Shown here piece by piece: positions 45,357 to 54,677 of a stretch of DNA of 64,000 nucleotides; position 1 is the first letter of the stretch; the number at the start of each line of letters is the position of its first letter. The notes below the pieces were generated by a model. That model worked only from the letters and a program-made list of their open reading frames with translations. It made no database searches and had not been told where the DNA came from. Origin of the DNA: Periweissella cryptocerci. GTDB taxonomy: Bacteria > Bacillota > Bacilli > Lactobacillales > Lactobacillaceae. The stretch covers positions 186,001 to 250,000 of the forward strand of contig NZ_CP037940.1 in the NCBI RefSeq assembly GCF_004358325.1, written 5' to 3'. Position numbers and translations under genes: made by a program.

Positions 45357-45872
45357 TCATTCGTTCATCAAGTACTTATACACTAGCGCACTAACCGTCA
45401 CTTGAATTTCAGCATAATTGGCCAATACTTCGTTATAGATTGCAAGTTCGCCAGGCTTTAACGCTTCCCCCGCCGTCATTAAATCAACCAGTAGCGTGTA
45501 CATTTGGCGTAATAGTGGTTGTTGCGTTTCCACGTCCCCGACTTGTCTATCTAACCGTGTTAACAATGCCGCAATCGAATTCTGCACTGGTTCAGTAGTC
45601 TTCACTGTGCTCACCATCAAATAGTCTTCTTTGGTAGTTATCCCCGTAATTTGCAGAAAACTACTAAAGACTTTGATGACGTCCCCAAGCACAACATCGG
45701 GTGCCCCAAAAGCATCAAACGAAATATAGAGTTCGCGGGTCTTAATATCTTGAAAACCACCCCATAATTCGTCAATTATCACGTCGTCACGGTAATGCGT
45801 TAACTCACTTAACCCCATGCGCATGGCTTTTACTTCTTTTTCAGTGTAAATCATTCGGTTTTCCATTGTCAT
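45357..45872 (-). CDS. Hypothetical 171-residue protein
   Basis: A soluble, mostly helical protein (NRMIYTEKEVKAMRMGLSEL at the start) without membrane segment, signal or recognised motif. Two ATGs (45872 and 45866) are close to GAGG, so the exact start is uncertain. It is a single gene on the minus strand between the reductase and the gluconate permease. Confidence 0.6.
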   Translation of the reverse strand: MTMENRMIYTEKEVKAMRMGLSELTHYRDDVIIDELWGGFQDIKTRELYISFDAFGAPDVVLGDVIKVFSSFLQITGITTKEDYLMVSTVKTTEPVQNSIAALLTRLDRQVGDVETQQPLLRQMYTLLVDLMTAGEALKPGELAIYNEVLANYAEIQVTVSALVYKYLMNE

Positions 45873-45944
45873 TTTTCCTCACGTATTAGCTAAGTTAATT
45901 AATTTTACAACTTTTTTAGTACTGTTACTTAATTTATTGCAAAC

Positions 45945-45977
45945 AAAAAGCACCCGATTAATTAAAATCGAATGCTT
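45945..45977 (-). terminator. Rho-independent terminator of the gluconate permease gene
   Basis: AAGCATTCGATT pairs with AATCGGGTGCTT through two G-U pairs, followed by Ts on the minus strand. Confidence 0.8.
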
Positions 45978-46001
45978 AATTTTAGCTATCTATATCTACT
46001 A

Positions 46002-47504
46002 TTAGTTACCAACGATGGCTGAAAGAATCATAATTACAATCAAACCAACAACGGAAATCAATGTTTCAAGCACGGTCCAAGTTTTCAATGTTTGCTTAAC
46101 ATCCAAATCAAAGAATTCCTTGAACATCCAGAAACCAGCATCATTAACGTGTGAAGCAGCTAATGAACCGGCACCAATTGCGAGTACAACGAACACTGGG
46201 TTAACAGCTGTTTGTGCAGCAACGATTGGCGCAACGATACCAGCGGCAGTCATACCGGCAACAGTGGCAGAACCAACTGAGACACGGATGATCACGGCAA
46301 TCAACCAAGCGAACAAGATTGGTGACATTGATGAGTGTGCGAACGCATCGGCAATTGCTTGTGAGATACCACCAGCCGTCAATACACCCTTAAATGCTGC
46401 ACCACCACCAATAACTAAGAGCAAGTTGGCAATCGACTTAACTGCGTCACTCAAAGTCGTGTTAACTTCACCCATTGTCCGGCCTTGGTGCTTACCCATT
46501 GACCATAAGGCAAAGAGTAACGCAATAACCATCGCAATTAGTGGGTTACCCAAGAAGGCGATAATCCGTTGGAAAGTCGTTGGGTCAGTTAAGTAACCGT
46601 GTTGAGCAGCTTTAGTCATGGCAGCCCAATTAGCATCACCAATCACACCACCATAAACTTGTTTACCACCATTAACTACCATTGTGATAATGGTCGTCGC
46701 AACCATGAAGATTACGGCCATCAAACTTGTCAAAATTGACATTGCAAAGGTTGGTGTTTCTTCTAACTTAAATTGCTTAACATCACCTAAAGCATCCAAG
46801 TGTTTAGTAATCTTGAAAGCATCAGGCACATACTTACGCGCAACCCGTGTGAATAATGGACCAGCCACAATCATTGCAGGAATCGCAACAAGAATCCCAT
46901 ATACTAAGACCATGCCAATTGGCGCACCCAAGATGTTAGCCACGGCAGTTGGTGATGGTTGTGGAGGCAAGAAACCTTGGGCAGCTGATAAAGCAGTTGC
47001 CATTGGAATACCCAAGAAGAGCAAAGGTACACCAGCTTCAAGCGCAATGGTGAAGACGATTGGAATCAAAACAACCAATCCAACTTCAAAGAGCAATGAA
47101 ATTCCAATGATAAATGAAGCAAAGGCAACTGCCCATTGGAGCCGCTTTTTACCAAATTTATCAATCAAAGTGCGGGCAATCCGATATGAACCACCTGAGT
47201 CAGAAACTAAACGGCCAATCATTGATCCGAAACCAAAGACGACGACCAGTTCCCCTAATGTACCACCGATACCGTTCTTCAATGCATCGGCGATCCCGGC
47301 GGGGTTCATCCCCAACGCCAAGGCAACTAAGATTGAAACAACAATCAGCGTTACAAATGTATTAATCTTATACTTCAAGATTAACGTCAACAAAAGTGCA
47401 ATACCTAAAACTAATATTAAAAATGGCCAAATGTTAAAACCATTAACGGCTAATGCGAACAATCCAGTTTTAGGATCGCTTGTCAGCCCTGCTAAAATTA
47501 CCAT
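46002..47504 (-). CDS. gntP: Gluconate:H+ symporter family permease (GntP)
   Basis: The 500-residue protein has about 12 hydrophobic helices and GntP-family segments such as VFGFGSMIGRLVSDSGGSYRI, HPQPSPTAV-like FLPPQPSPTAVANILG and AGSLAASHVNDAGFWMFKEF. It imports gluconate or a related sugar acid with protons. No gluconate kinase is adjacent. A cre-like box lies upstream, which fits carbon catabolite control. The start follows AGGAGAAAG. Confidence 0.92.
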   Translation of the reverse strand: MVILAGLTSDPKTGLFALAVNGFNIWPFLILVLGIALLLTLILKYKINTFVTLIVVSILVALALGMNPAGIADALKNGIGGTLGELVVVFGFGSMIGRLVSDSGGSYRIARTLIDKFGKKRLQWAVAFASFIIGISLLFEVGLVVLIPIVFTIALEAGVPLLFLGIPMATALSAAQGFLPPQPSPTAVANILGAPIGMVLVYGILVAIPAMIVAGPLFTRVARKYVPDAFKITKHLDALGDVKQFKLEETPTFAMSILTSLMAVIFMVATTIITMVVNGGKQVYGGVIGDANWAAMTKAAQHGYLTDPTTFQRIIAFLGNPLIAMVIALLFALWSMGKHQGRTMGEVNTTLSDAVKSIANLLLVIGGGAAFKGVLTAGGISQAIADAFAHSSMSPILFAWLIAVIIRVSVGSATVAGMTAAGIVAPIVAAQTAVNPVFVVLAIGAGSLAASHVNDAGFWMFKEFFDLDVKQTLKTWTVLETLISVVGLIVIMILSAIVGN

Positions 47505-47593
47505 TTTAACTTTCTCCTATTACTATTATTTTGTATTTATTTCTGAAACCGCTTTTTCTAGTACAAGTATATGTTAGTTACATCACTTCTCAT

Positions 47594-47609
47594 TTGCAAG
47601 CGTTTTTTG
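47594..47609. promoter_or_regulatory. cre-like box upstream of gntP
   Basis: TTGCAAGCGTTTTTTG matches the cre consensus at 13 of 16 positions, about 90 bp before the gntP start. Moderate match only. Confidence 0.4.
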
Positions 47610-47743
47610 AAAAAAGTTTTCAAAATTGTTGAGTTCTGTTGAAAATTTATTTCATAGTTATCATAGCGTAAGTTTCACCTCGCTTTAACTGATAACATAT
47701 TTTTCAAGCACCCAATAACATACTTACGTTACCGTAAATTCAC

Positions 47744-48107
47744 GGCTAAAATTTTTCTAGCGTGGACTTTGAATATGTGTCTCAGACTGATTCCCACTAC
47801 GAGTCTGGAACCAGTCTGGACACCGTGATGGAAGACAAGCATTTGAAGCCACAGTGCGGTCTTCAAATGTTTGCGAAGCTTGGTTCGCTAACGCGGTAAC
47901 CATCTTCACAAATCCATAATCAGTAACGAAACCCGTTACTGATTATGCCATCACGGTGCGAGCTAAAGTCCAGCCTGTTTCCAGCCTCTTCGTTAGTTTG
48001 AGTAGGTAGTCTGACTAGTAATATGCCGTAATCCTTGTCGCTACACGTTTAGTGGTATCATACATCTCATCACATTTTATAAATTCCACGTCAGACGAAA
48101 TACAGCC
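47744..48107. mobile_element. Dispersed inverted-end element, copy A3
   Basis: 364 bp from GGCTAAAATTTTTCTAGCGT to GTCAGACGAAATACAGCC. The interior hairpins match A1 closely, but the left TIR carries a C (CGTGGACTTT), breaking one terminal pair, and about 30 bp are missing near the right. Flanks AAATTCAC and AATAAAAA do not match, so the duplication is lost. The gap 47505-47743 also holds the gntP promoter region. Confidence 0.82.
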
Positions 48108-48110
48108 AAT

Positions 48111-48155
48111 AAAAACTCGCAAAATCCATTATCGACAACGATTTTGCGAGTTTTT
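48111..48155 (-). terminator. Strong rho-independent terminator after the YhgE/Pip gene
   Basis: AAAAACTCGCAAAATC with its complement GATTTTGCGAGTTTTT around an ATCGACAAC-containing loop, ending in Ts on the minus strand. Confidence 0.9.
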
Positions 48156-48175
48156 GGCTTGATTTAATTTTGTTA

Positions 48176-50404
48176 TTAATCTTGTCCGAGTAATTCTTTG
48201 GCTTCAGCAGCATCACTAGTGGCATTGGCGACGACGGTTTTAGCGCCGTGCTTAAACATCCGGACATACAATAGGTAAACTAATACTTGCAAACCAATAA
48301 TTGAAGCCAGCAAGATTAGTACATCCCCATTTATTTGACTCAGATAACCAATTGAAATCGTGTGCCGTAATGCATCCACGGCGTACGTCATTGGCACAAA
48401 TGGGTGTACGGCTTGATAAAAGTGTGTCGTCAAGAACACGGGATACGTTCCACCCGCAACCGATAGCTGCAAGAACATGTAGACTAACGCCACCAACATT
48501 CCTAGTGGACCTAAGCCTAGCTTCAAGAACGTAATCAGGCTCAAATACGTCAATGCAGCTAAACTTAATATCCCAACCGTTATTACCGGATGGTTGGCAT
48601 TAAAGCCCCAGATAAAGTGTAATGCTAAGTAAATTCCCAAGCCTTGCAAAATCGCAAGTGGTCCCAAGATAATGAATTTTGATAACCACATTTGGCCCGC
48701 AGTCTTAACTTGAGCATACCGCCGTTTAACATCAAACAATGTTGTCAGCACAATTGAACCCGTCCATAGCGCAACTGATAACATGTATGGTGCCATAGCT
48801 GTCCCATTGTTAGGGACAGGCGCGGTTTCGTGTTGTTTGGCAGCCACTGGGTTAGCAACAGCATTCCCATTGGCCTTTTTCGTAGGAATTGCGTTTAACT
48901 TATCGGCCCCACTATTCAATGAATCCGTTAAACTGTTTTGACCGGTCATTAACTTGCCTAACCCGGTATCTAAAGTTTTTGCACCTGTCCCGAGTTTATC
49001 CGTTCCAGCAGCCAATGCAGTCGCTCCAGTTGCCAACTTCTCACTACCACTCGCTAATTGGCCATTAGACCCAGTTAAGGTCCCTAAACCACTGGCGACT
49101 TGTTGGGCACCATTATTTAATTTAGGTGCTTGGGCATTTAGTTCACCGATACCAGTAGCTAATTTAGCGACACCGCCAGTATAAGTTGTTAAGCCAGTTT
49201 GTAAGTTCTGTAATCCTGTCGTCATTTTTCCAAGACCACTGGTCACTTTTTGTGAACCAGGTTGTAACTTACTAGTGATGGCAGTCTTTACTGTTGTCAT
49301 CCCTGTCGTTGTTGCTTGCACGCCAGGGTTTAATTTTGCTTGGTAACCTGAACTCAAGGCTGCCAATTGTGGAGCAATTTTTGCTAAGCCAGGATCACCA
49401 GCAGTCGCGCCAGCCGTTGCAGCTTTGCTTAAAGCCGCTATGTTGCTAGCAAAATCACTGCTTCCGCTTTGCAATTGTTTCAAACTGGTAGTGTCAATTT
49501 TACCCGCCAGTTCATTTAATCCGCTAGTCAGTTGTGCACTACCCGTTTGCAATTCACTAGTGCCATTCTTGGCGGCCTTGGCTCCCGCATTAAGTTGTTG
49601 TGAATTTTGATTAAGTTTTTGGACACCGGTATTCACCTTTTTTAAATTCTTAGCAAATGCGGCCGTACCAGTTGCGACTTTTTGACTACCACTAGCTAAT
49701 TCGGTCGCGCCTGCCAAATACTTCTTTAAACCCAAACTCAAAGTTTCCTGACCATTTGAAAATGACAACATCTGATCATTTAATTCATCAAGGCCATTAG
49801 TTAGTTTGCCACTGCCATCAGCGAGTTTTTGTCCGCCGTTAGCAAGTTGTTGACTCCCATCGGCAGCCTTCGCCATTCCTTGACCTGTCTTGTGAATACT
49901 ATCGAGGATACTTTGGGCGTATAACTTCGTAATATTGGCAGCAACCTGTTCCTTTAATATTGAAGCGGCTTGCGATGTCATTTTCTCAGCAATATAATTA
50001 CGCCCCGCTGCGGTATCGTATTTCAAGACCATTTGCTTGGGGTGCTTGGTTAACACCGTTGTTGCATTTTTTGAAAAATCCTTTGGAAACGTGACAACCA
50101 TGTAATACTTGCCTTTTTCCAAACCATTTTGCGCGGTTGCTTCGCTGACAAAATGATAATCTAGCGCTTTCGTTTTCTTCATTCCGGTAACTAATTCATC
50201 ACCAATTTTGAGTTGTTTGCCATTAATTTGGGCTGTCTCATCCTGATTTACAACCGCCACGGGCAATTGATTAACCTTCCCATATGGATCCCACATTGAG
50301 CCCACAAAAATCATTCCGTAGACTGCTGGCAATAACACAACTAAAATTGCGCCAATTAACAAAAATTTACTTTTTAGTACGCGACGCCATTCTATCGATA
50401 CCAT
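48176..50404 (-). CDS. YhgE/Pip domain membrane protein
   Basis: The 742-residue protein starts with a membrane helix (LIGAILVVLLPAVYGMIF) and the extracytoplasmic Pip domain, followed by a long repeat of GxxxLxxGxxxLxxG type (GTGATALAAGTDKLGTGA, about residues 180-480), and ends with five to six helices resembling ABC-2 permeases. Pip is the lactococcal phage-infection receptor, and EsaA-like relatives exist. The adjacent divergent TetR probably controls it, as is common for YhgE/Pip genes. GAGGAGGAAAGAGC precedes the start. Confidence 0.9.
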   Translation of the reverse strand: MVSIEWRRVLKSKFLLIGAILVVLLPAVYGMIFVGSMWDPYGKVNQLPVAVVNQDETAQINGKQLKIGDELVTGMKKTKALDYHFVSEATAQNGLEKGKYYMVVTFPKDFSKNATTVLTKHPKQMVLKYDTAAGRNYIAEKMTSQAASILKEQVAANITKLYAQSILDSIHKTGQGMAKAADGSQQLANGGQKLADGSGKLTNGLDELNDQMLSFSNGQETLSLGLKKYLAGATELASGSQKVATGTAAFAKNLKKVNTGVQKLNQNSQQLNAGAKAAKNGTSELQTGSAQLTSGLNELAGKIDTTSLKQLQSGSSDFASNIAALSKAATAGATAGDPGLAKIAPQLAALSSGYQAKLNPGVQATTTGMTTVKTAITSKLQPGSQKVTSGLGKMTTGLQNLQTGLTTYTGGVAKLATGIGELNAQAPKLNNGAQQVASGLGTLTGSNGQLASGSEKLATGATALAAGTDKLGTGAKTLDTGLGKLMTGQNSLTDSLNSGADKLNAIPTKKANGNAVANPVAAKQHETAPVPNNGTAMAPYMLSVALWTGSIVLTTLFDVKRRYAQVKTAGQMWLSKFIILGPLAILQGLGIYLALHFIWGFNANHPVITVGILSLAALTYLSLITFLKLGLGPLGMLVALVYMFLQLSVAGGTYPVFLTTHFYQAVHPFVPMTYAVDALRHTISIGYLSQINGDVLILLASIIGLQVLVYLLYVRMFKHGAKTVVANATSDAAEAKELLGQD

Positions 50405-50620
50405 TGCTCTTTCCTCCTCATAATTCTTACACTCGGATACCCAGTTAGCTCCTCATAATTTTAATTACAGAACTGTCCAAGTTTAAAACGGTTTAAAATC
50501 GTTTTACATTCGACTGTATTTTTTAATTATTACATTCAGATTTCCAAACATTAAAATTGCATTCGTTAAACAACCTGTTCAATATATAAGTTATTGTAAA
50601 TCGCATTAGACCGGCGTTCA

Positions 50621-50638
50621 ATGTACAATATTGTACAT
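50621..50638. promoter_or_regulatory. Probable TetR operator
   Basis: ATGTACAATATTGTACAT is an 18-bp perfect palindrome, and a half-site TGGTACAATATT follows at about 50654. It lies in the divergent promoter region 50405-50760 between the YhgE/Pip and TetR genes. Another AAAACG...CGTTTT palindrome lies at 50487-50507, near the YhgE/Pip promoter. Confidence 0.8.
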
Positions 50639-50760
50639 ATTGTTCAACGTTTTATGGTACAATATTTTTGATAATTAACACTGAATGTGATGCAATTAAA
50701 ATTGAAAAATCGATCCATCTAACGCGCCAATCCGGTCAATGAAATTATGAGGTGGTCATT

Positions 50761-51360
50761 ATGAAACAAACAGCAATCAATAAGCGGACTGAAGAAAAAA
50801 TCCGGCAAGCTTTCTTACATTTATTAAACGAGCACTACTTCACTCAAATCACGATTAATATGCTCGTCAAAGAAGCTGGTGTCAGTCGCGGAACGTTCTA
50901 CGTCCACTATGAAGATATTTACGCGTTACGCAAACAAACCCAAGCTGTCATTCTCCAACAGCTTGGGACTAAGACCCGTGATGGTTTAATTGCGATGGTA
51001 GATGATTATCAACATGGCAACCATGATATTCCGAGCTTAGCGGTTCATCTGGAGCCCGGCTTAGTCAATGCGTTTAATTTGCGTAAATCAATTCATGGTC
51101 TTGCGACGAATGCCGGTTACGCCGATTTTCGTAAATCATTGCACGACAAGTTTCATACCATGCTTTTTCGCCGTAACCTCTTTCATGCAGATATTGTCGA
51201 ATCAATGTCTGCTGTCCCAGATGATTATGTTGAAGAACTAATTGTTACCAGCATGTTATCCATGATTGCGTACTGGCTTAACAAAGACAACCCGGAAACC
51301 CCCGCCGAGTTTGCAGTCATTCTTTTGCAAACGCTCGTCATAGCTCCAATCCATCTGTAA
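50761..51360 (+). CDS. TetR family transcriptional regulator
   Basis: Start placed at ATG 50761 with GAGGTGG 5 nt before it; an in-frame GTG lies upstream. The 199-residue protein has an N-terminal HTH (ITINMLVKEAGVSRGTFYVHYEDIYAL) and a helical ligand domain. It is transcribed away from the YhgE/Pip gene with a perfect palindrome between them, so local repression is likely. Confidence 0.92.
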   Translation: MKQTAINKRTEEKIRQAFLHLLNEHYFTQITINMLVKEAGVSRGTFYVHYEDIYALRKQTQAVILQQLGTKTRDGLIAMVDDYQHGNHDIPSLAVHLEPGLVNAFNLRKSIHGLATNAGYADFRKSLHDKFHTMLFRRNLFHADIVESMSAVPDDYVEELIVTSMLSMIAYWLNKDNPETPAEFAVILLQTLVIAPIHL

Positions 51361-51381
51361 GCACCTAAAGCCATGAGCTAT

Positions 51382-51455
51382 GGGCTGGAACATAACTTAT
51401 CCAGCCCACAAAATAAGCCTGACTTCTCCTTATTAAGGTAGAAATCAGGCTTATT
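51382..51455. repeat. Twin-hairpin element, copy at 51.4 kb
   Basis: GGGCTGGA/TCCAGCCC (51382-51407) is followed by AATAAGCCTGA...TCAGGCTTATT (51412-51455) enclosing TTCTCCTTATT and AGGTAGAAA. The same pair of hairpins occurs at 61519-61595 with compensating changes, and the second hairpin alone occurs at 14107. It probably also terminates the TetR gene. Confidence 0.75.
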
Positions 51456-51462
51456 AATATGC

Positions 51463-51490
51463 AACAAAAGGCCGCAAACCGCCTTTTGTT
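51463..51490 (-). terminator. Hairpin terminator downstream of ndk
   Basis: AACAAAAGGC/GCCTTTTGTT perfect 10-bp stem, 24 bp past the ndk stop codon. The T-run is within the stem. Confidence 0.6.
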
Positions 51491-51513
51491 ACACTTCTTA
51501 TTTAGTTATTTCA

Positions 51514-51936
51514 TTAAGCTAAGTTTGGGAACCAGATGGCAATTTCGCGTTCCGCACTGGCTGGTGAATCGGAACCATGCACAACGTTTTTAACCGCGTT
51601 GCCTGGCCAATCACGCCCGAAATCCCCCCGCACAGTTCCTGGAGCTGCTTGTGTGGGCATGGTCGTTCCCATTAATGAACGCCAACCTTCTACCACATTC
51701 TCACCTTCAATAATAATTGCAACTACGGGGCTTTCCGTCATATAACTAACAATTTCTGGGAAAAATGATTTTTCAACCAGCTCTGCATAATGTTCTCGCA
51801 AGATTGTTTCCGTTGCTTGGACCATTTCTAAAGCCACTAGGCAATAACCCTTACGTTCAATCCGCCGAATAATATCACCGGTTTTGCCTCGTTGCACACC
51901 ATCTGGCTTAACAATTACTAAAGTTCGTTCTGTCAT
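51514..51936 (-). CDS. ndk: Nucleoside diphosphate kinase
   Basis: The 140-residue enzyme begins TERTLVIVKPDGVQRG and has the active-site motif NVVHGSDSPASAEREIAIWF with the phosphorylated His. It balances nucleoside di- and triphosphates using ATP. Single gene with its own terminator; start follows GAGGAGAAAATAC. Confidence 0.97.
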   Translation of the reverse strand: MTERTLVIVKPDGVQRGKTGDIIRRIERKGYCLVALEMVQATETILREHYAELVEKSFFPEIVSYMTESPVVAIIIEGENVVEGWRSLMGTTMPTQAAPGTVRGDFGRDWPGNAVKNVVHGSDSPASAEREIAIWFPNLA

Positions 51937-52149
51937 GTATTTTCTCCTCTTGTCTTATTCCATTTTCCATACACGAGAATGCCCAACCAGCTCCTCTTAT
52001 TTCGTAAATACCACGCGTCCGGTATCTTAGTGACACCTTATCGCCTTATTTAATTCGGATACCTAATGTGGTTCCGCAAAATATTTTTTCATTGATTTAA
52101 GTATATCAATAATCAGCAAATTTTGAAAACGCTTACGCTCAACTATAAC

Positions 52150-52180
52150 AAAAAGCCCAACTCACAATGTGAATTAGGCT
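52150..52180 (-). terminator. Rho-independent terminator after the ImmA/IrrE-like gene
   Basis: AGCC-TAATTCACA and TGTGAGTTGGGCT pair, followed by T5 on the minus strand. Confidence 0.75.
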
Positions 52181-52199
52181 ACATTTTAATTCCAGCAAT

Positions 52200-53363
52200 T
52201 TATAACAAATGCATATAAGTTTGCTTCGGCTTTCCGTCTGGTTTGACGGCTGGATTCTCTAAGTCTTCTAAATATTCCATTTTAGTACCGAATAGTGACT
52301 GTAAAAATTCAAGTTTAATCTGGAACTCCTTTAAAAACATCGCTAATGTCATTGGTGACATTCTAAAGAGTCCCGTCAAAATTGAAATATTCCGGCCGGC
52401 CAAATAAATCATATCAGTATCATCACCGGGTTCACGACGTTCCCATTTTTCACGCCGTAATTCCGTCATGAGCTTGCCTGCAACATCTGGTTCATACATC
52501 TCCAAAATTAAAGCGCGGCGTTGAATATTTTTCACAGAAACCTGAAAATGCTCTCGAATTGGCAAATACTCAACCAAATGCGTCGGATCCTTAATTGCTT
52601 TATTAAACGTCTTCACAAATTCTTCCGTCGGTAACAACAGTTCATATGCAAATTCAATCGCTTCATGCGTCAAATCACGAAAATCTTGCGCCGAAATTGT
52701 ATTCATATCAATGCCTTGATGTAATAGTAAATGACCAAGCTGTTGTGCCAAGACAAAATTACGATCAACTTGTGCGTACAGCGCATTGCCAAAAGCAATA
52801 TACGCCGTACCGTTATCCGTCCACAAACTATATGGCTTAATTTCAGTATCAGTCTTATAGTCTAGTACGCGGATGCCAGCAATTTCCAACGCTTGCAAAA
52901 GTTCATAATTTTGTTGTATTTTTAATTTTTCGCGGACTGTTTCCGCAATTGTGGCGATACTTGTACCTAGCAAATACTGATTTAACGCGTATTTGCGCAA
53001 TTCATCGATTGTGAACTTAGGAAAAACTAATCCGGCTGCTGCCCGGTTAATAATCGCATCAACAAACTGCACCCGGCGTAATTGTGCCTTCGTTTTTGTA
53101 CGTAATTTCCAGTCATCGCGATCAAAAAATATTGCTTCTTCATCGACACTATCTTCTAAAAAGCTTGCCGCATAAAAGAAATCCGGCTGTACAAAAAAGA
53201 ATTCTGCCAAATCATTTACAATCTCAATAGGTGGCTGCATGAAACCCGCTTCTACATTGCGAAAAAATTTCGCGTTACTTTCTAATTGCTCTGCTAAATA
53301 TTCCACAGTTAGATTATGTAATTCACGTACCTGTTTTAATTTTAATCCATTAAACACCGTCAA
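52200..53363 (-). CDS. ImmA/IrrE-like protein with N-terminal HTH and degenerate protease motif
   Basis: The 387-residue protein starts with an XRE-like HTH (residues about 8-65). The ImmA/IrrE region follows (ALEIAGIRVLDYKTDTEI ... FVLAQQLGHLLLH ... HEAIEFAYELLLPTEEF). The expected HExxH is QQLGH at 207-211, so the zinc His and catalytic Glu are both lost. A helical C-terminal tail follows. Either TTG 53363 or GTG 53357 is the start; both follow GGAGG. It could be a non-catalytic regulator, for example an antidote or sensor of phage-type cI pairs. Confidence 0.75.
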   Translation of the reverse strand: MTVFNGLKLKQVRELHNLTVEYLAEQLESNAKFFRNVEAGFMQPPIEIVNDLAEFFFVQPDFFYAASFLEDSVDEEAIFFDRDDWKLRTKTKAQLRRVQFVDAIINRAAAGLVFPKFTIDELRKYALNQYLLGTSIATIAETVREKLKIQQNYELLQALEIAGIRVLDYKTDTEIKPYSLWTDNGTAYIAFGNALYAQVDRNFVLAQQLGHLLLHQGIDMNTISAQDFRDLTHEAIEFAYELLLPTEEFVKTFNKAIKDPTHLVEYLPIREHFQVSVKNIQRRALILEMYEPDVAGKLMTELRREKWERREPGDDTDMIYLAGRNISILTGLFRMSPMTLAMFLKEFQIKLEFLQSLFGTKMEYLEDLENPAVKPDGKPKQTYMHLL

Positions 53364-53722
53364 CCTTCCTCCGTTTCATCATACTATTCATTTTACACTA
53401 GTTTAGTCATATTCGTGAATATGAAAGCACGTCTCCGGCTTTTTTGTGTATTTCATTCAAATTCGTTAGCGTAGCTTTCAATGCGCTACTTGTTATGCAC
53501 AAAAAGCATTAACATCACGCGGCAATAACAATAACCAATAGCCATGTTTGTTGTTGTTTGTATATAACAACATATCGTATATTAACTTTAACCCAATTAA
53601 CAGCTATTACTAGTTAAGGCTTATAGTTTCACTTATTCAACCAACTTCGATAAAATGAAGGTAAGGAATATTGGACTTCTTTCATACGTATTAGGGACAA
53701 TACTGAAAGGATGGACAAAATA
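53364..53722. other. Divergent promoter region without genes
   Basis: AT-rich gap between the ImmA/IrrE-like gene and the lipoprotein gene. It contains GTTGTT..AACAAC and other short palindromes (around 53550-53570), but no clear promoter pair. An open frame at 53629-53826 opposes the lipoprotein start and was rejected. Confidence 0.4.
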
Positions 53723-54214
53723 ATGAAAACATTACGCACATTTAAATTTACTACCATTGCATTTATAATGCTTGCAATGATTTCTTTGACAGGGTGTGAA
53801 TCAAAGAATGCGGAAACTAATCCCACTACTCAAAACAGCTCTGTACAAATTAATAAAACTGATGTCACAAATCTTTCCGAAAACAAGCTAACACCAAAGC
53901 CACTTCGGGAATACTTAACCCATCAGAATCAAGCAGACCATGATTACATCTTTCAATACAATAAAACCGAAAACACCGTTAATCTAACGCCAATCGGCAA
54001 TAAAGCACTTGAAGTTGAAGAATATCTTGATGGTCAGCTCTCAGCTGCAGATTGGGCTGACTATATGTTGGACGTGACGCAAATTTCACTTGCGATTGGT
54101 GCTATCTCGCCAACGACCAGTGTTAATGTTATCGATCCTGCTGATCATAGTAGCCTCCTCTATTCTGTTATCAATGGACAGCCAACTTTTAGCATCGCAG
54201 ACAATAATCTCTAA
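53723..54214 (+). CDS. Small lipoprotein of unknown function
   Basis: Start placed at 53723, with GGA at good spacing; ATG at 53711 is also open. The 163-residue protein has an N-terminal helix ending in a lipobox LTGC (about residues 21-24). The mature part is Asn/Thr-rich at first, then a globular domain with two-helix/strand look. Lipidated and membrane-anchored on the outside; no family recognised. A terminator follows. Confidence 0.7.
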   Translation: MKTLRTFKFTTIAFIMLAMISLTGCESKNAETNPTTQNSSVQINKTDVTNLSENKLTPKPLREYLTHQNQADHDYIFQYNKTENTVNLTPIGNKALEVEEYLDGQLSAADWADYMLDVTQISLAIGAISPTTSVNVIDPADHSSLLYSVINGQPTFSIADNNL

Positions 54215-54224
54215 CGTATTTACG

Positions 54225-54250
54225 AACGACCTTTTTGGGGTCGTTTTTTT
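54225..54250 (+). terminator. Rho-independent terminator after the lipoprotein gene
   Basis: AACGACC/GGTCGTT stem followed by T7. Confidence 0.85.
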
Positions 54251-54287
54251 ATTGGCCCAGAAAATAAATTCTGCTAACTTTACGCAA

Positions 54288-54677
54288 CTATCCCATCAAT
54301 TCCACATACCAAATATCGTCATAAGCAACTTGGGTCTCAGCAATTACAATTCCTGTATCTGTATAACCATTGAGGTTGCCAATAATGTCAGCCGCAATGT
54401 GATGTTCTTGGTCTTGACTAGCACGTTGTAACAACACCGTTTTATTTTTTAGCTGAGCCTGTAGTAGCACTTGGCCAATTTCTGATAGCGATTGTTGCGG
54501 ATGCTGCTGGCGCGCCTCAACGGCCATCTCATCTGCTTGAGTTTGTTCAATTACCTTGGTATGGTCACTCAGATAAAAGCCACCCCATTTCAACATGCCA
54601 CGGTCACTAGCATCGCGAATGAAAATATTGGTCCGTTCTTCATCGTACGCATCATCATCAAAATAAACTTCACTCAT
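54288..54677 (-). CDS. YolD-like protein
   Basis: Start placed at ATG 54677, which overlaps the end of the polymerase gene by 8 nt (GGTGG precedes it). The 129-residue protein has the YolD signature DRGMLKWGGFYLSDHTKVIEQ near residue 25 and a helical rest. YolD proteins are the usual neighbours of Y-family polymerases in Firmicutes; their role is unknown. Translationally coupled to the polymerase gene. Confidence 0.8.
   Translation of the reverse strand: MSEVYFDDDAYDEERTNIFIRDASDRGMLKWGGFYLSDHTKVIEQTQADEMAVEARQQHPQQSLSEIGQVLLQAQLKNKTVLLQRASQDQEHHIAADIIGNLNGYTDTGIVIAETQVAYDDIWYVELMG

Noticed and set aside
46015..47577. Long plus-strand frames across gntP
   Set aside because: Antisense shadows of the permease gene with biased composition.
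53629..53826. 65-codon minus-strand frame opposite the lipoprotein start
   Set aside because: Overlaps a well-supported gene and has no ribosome-binding site.
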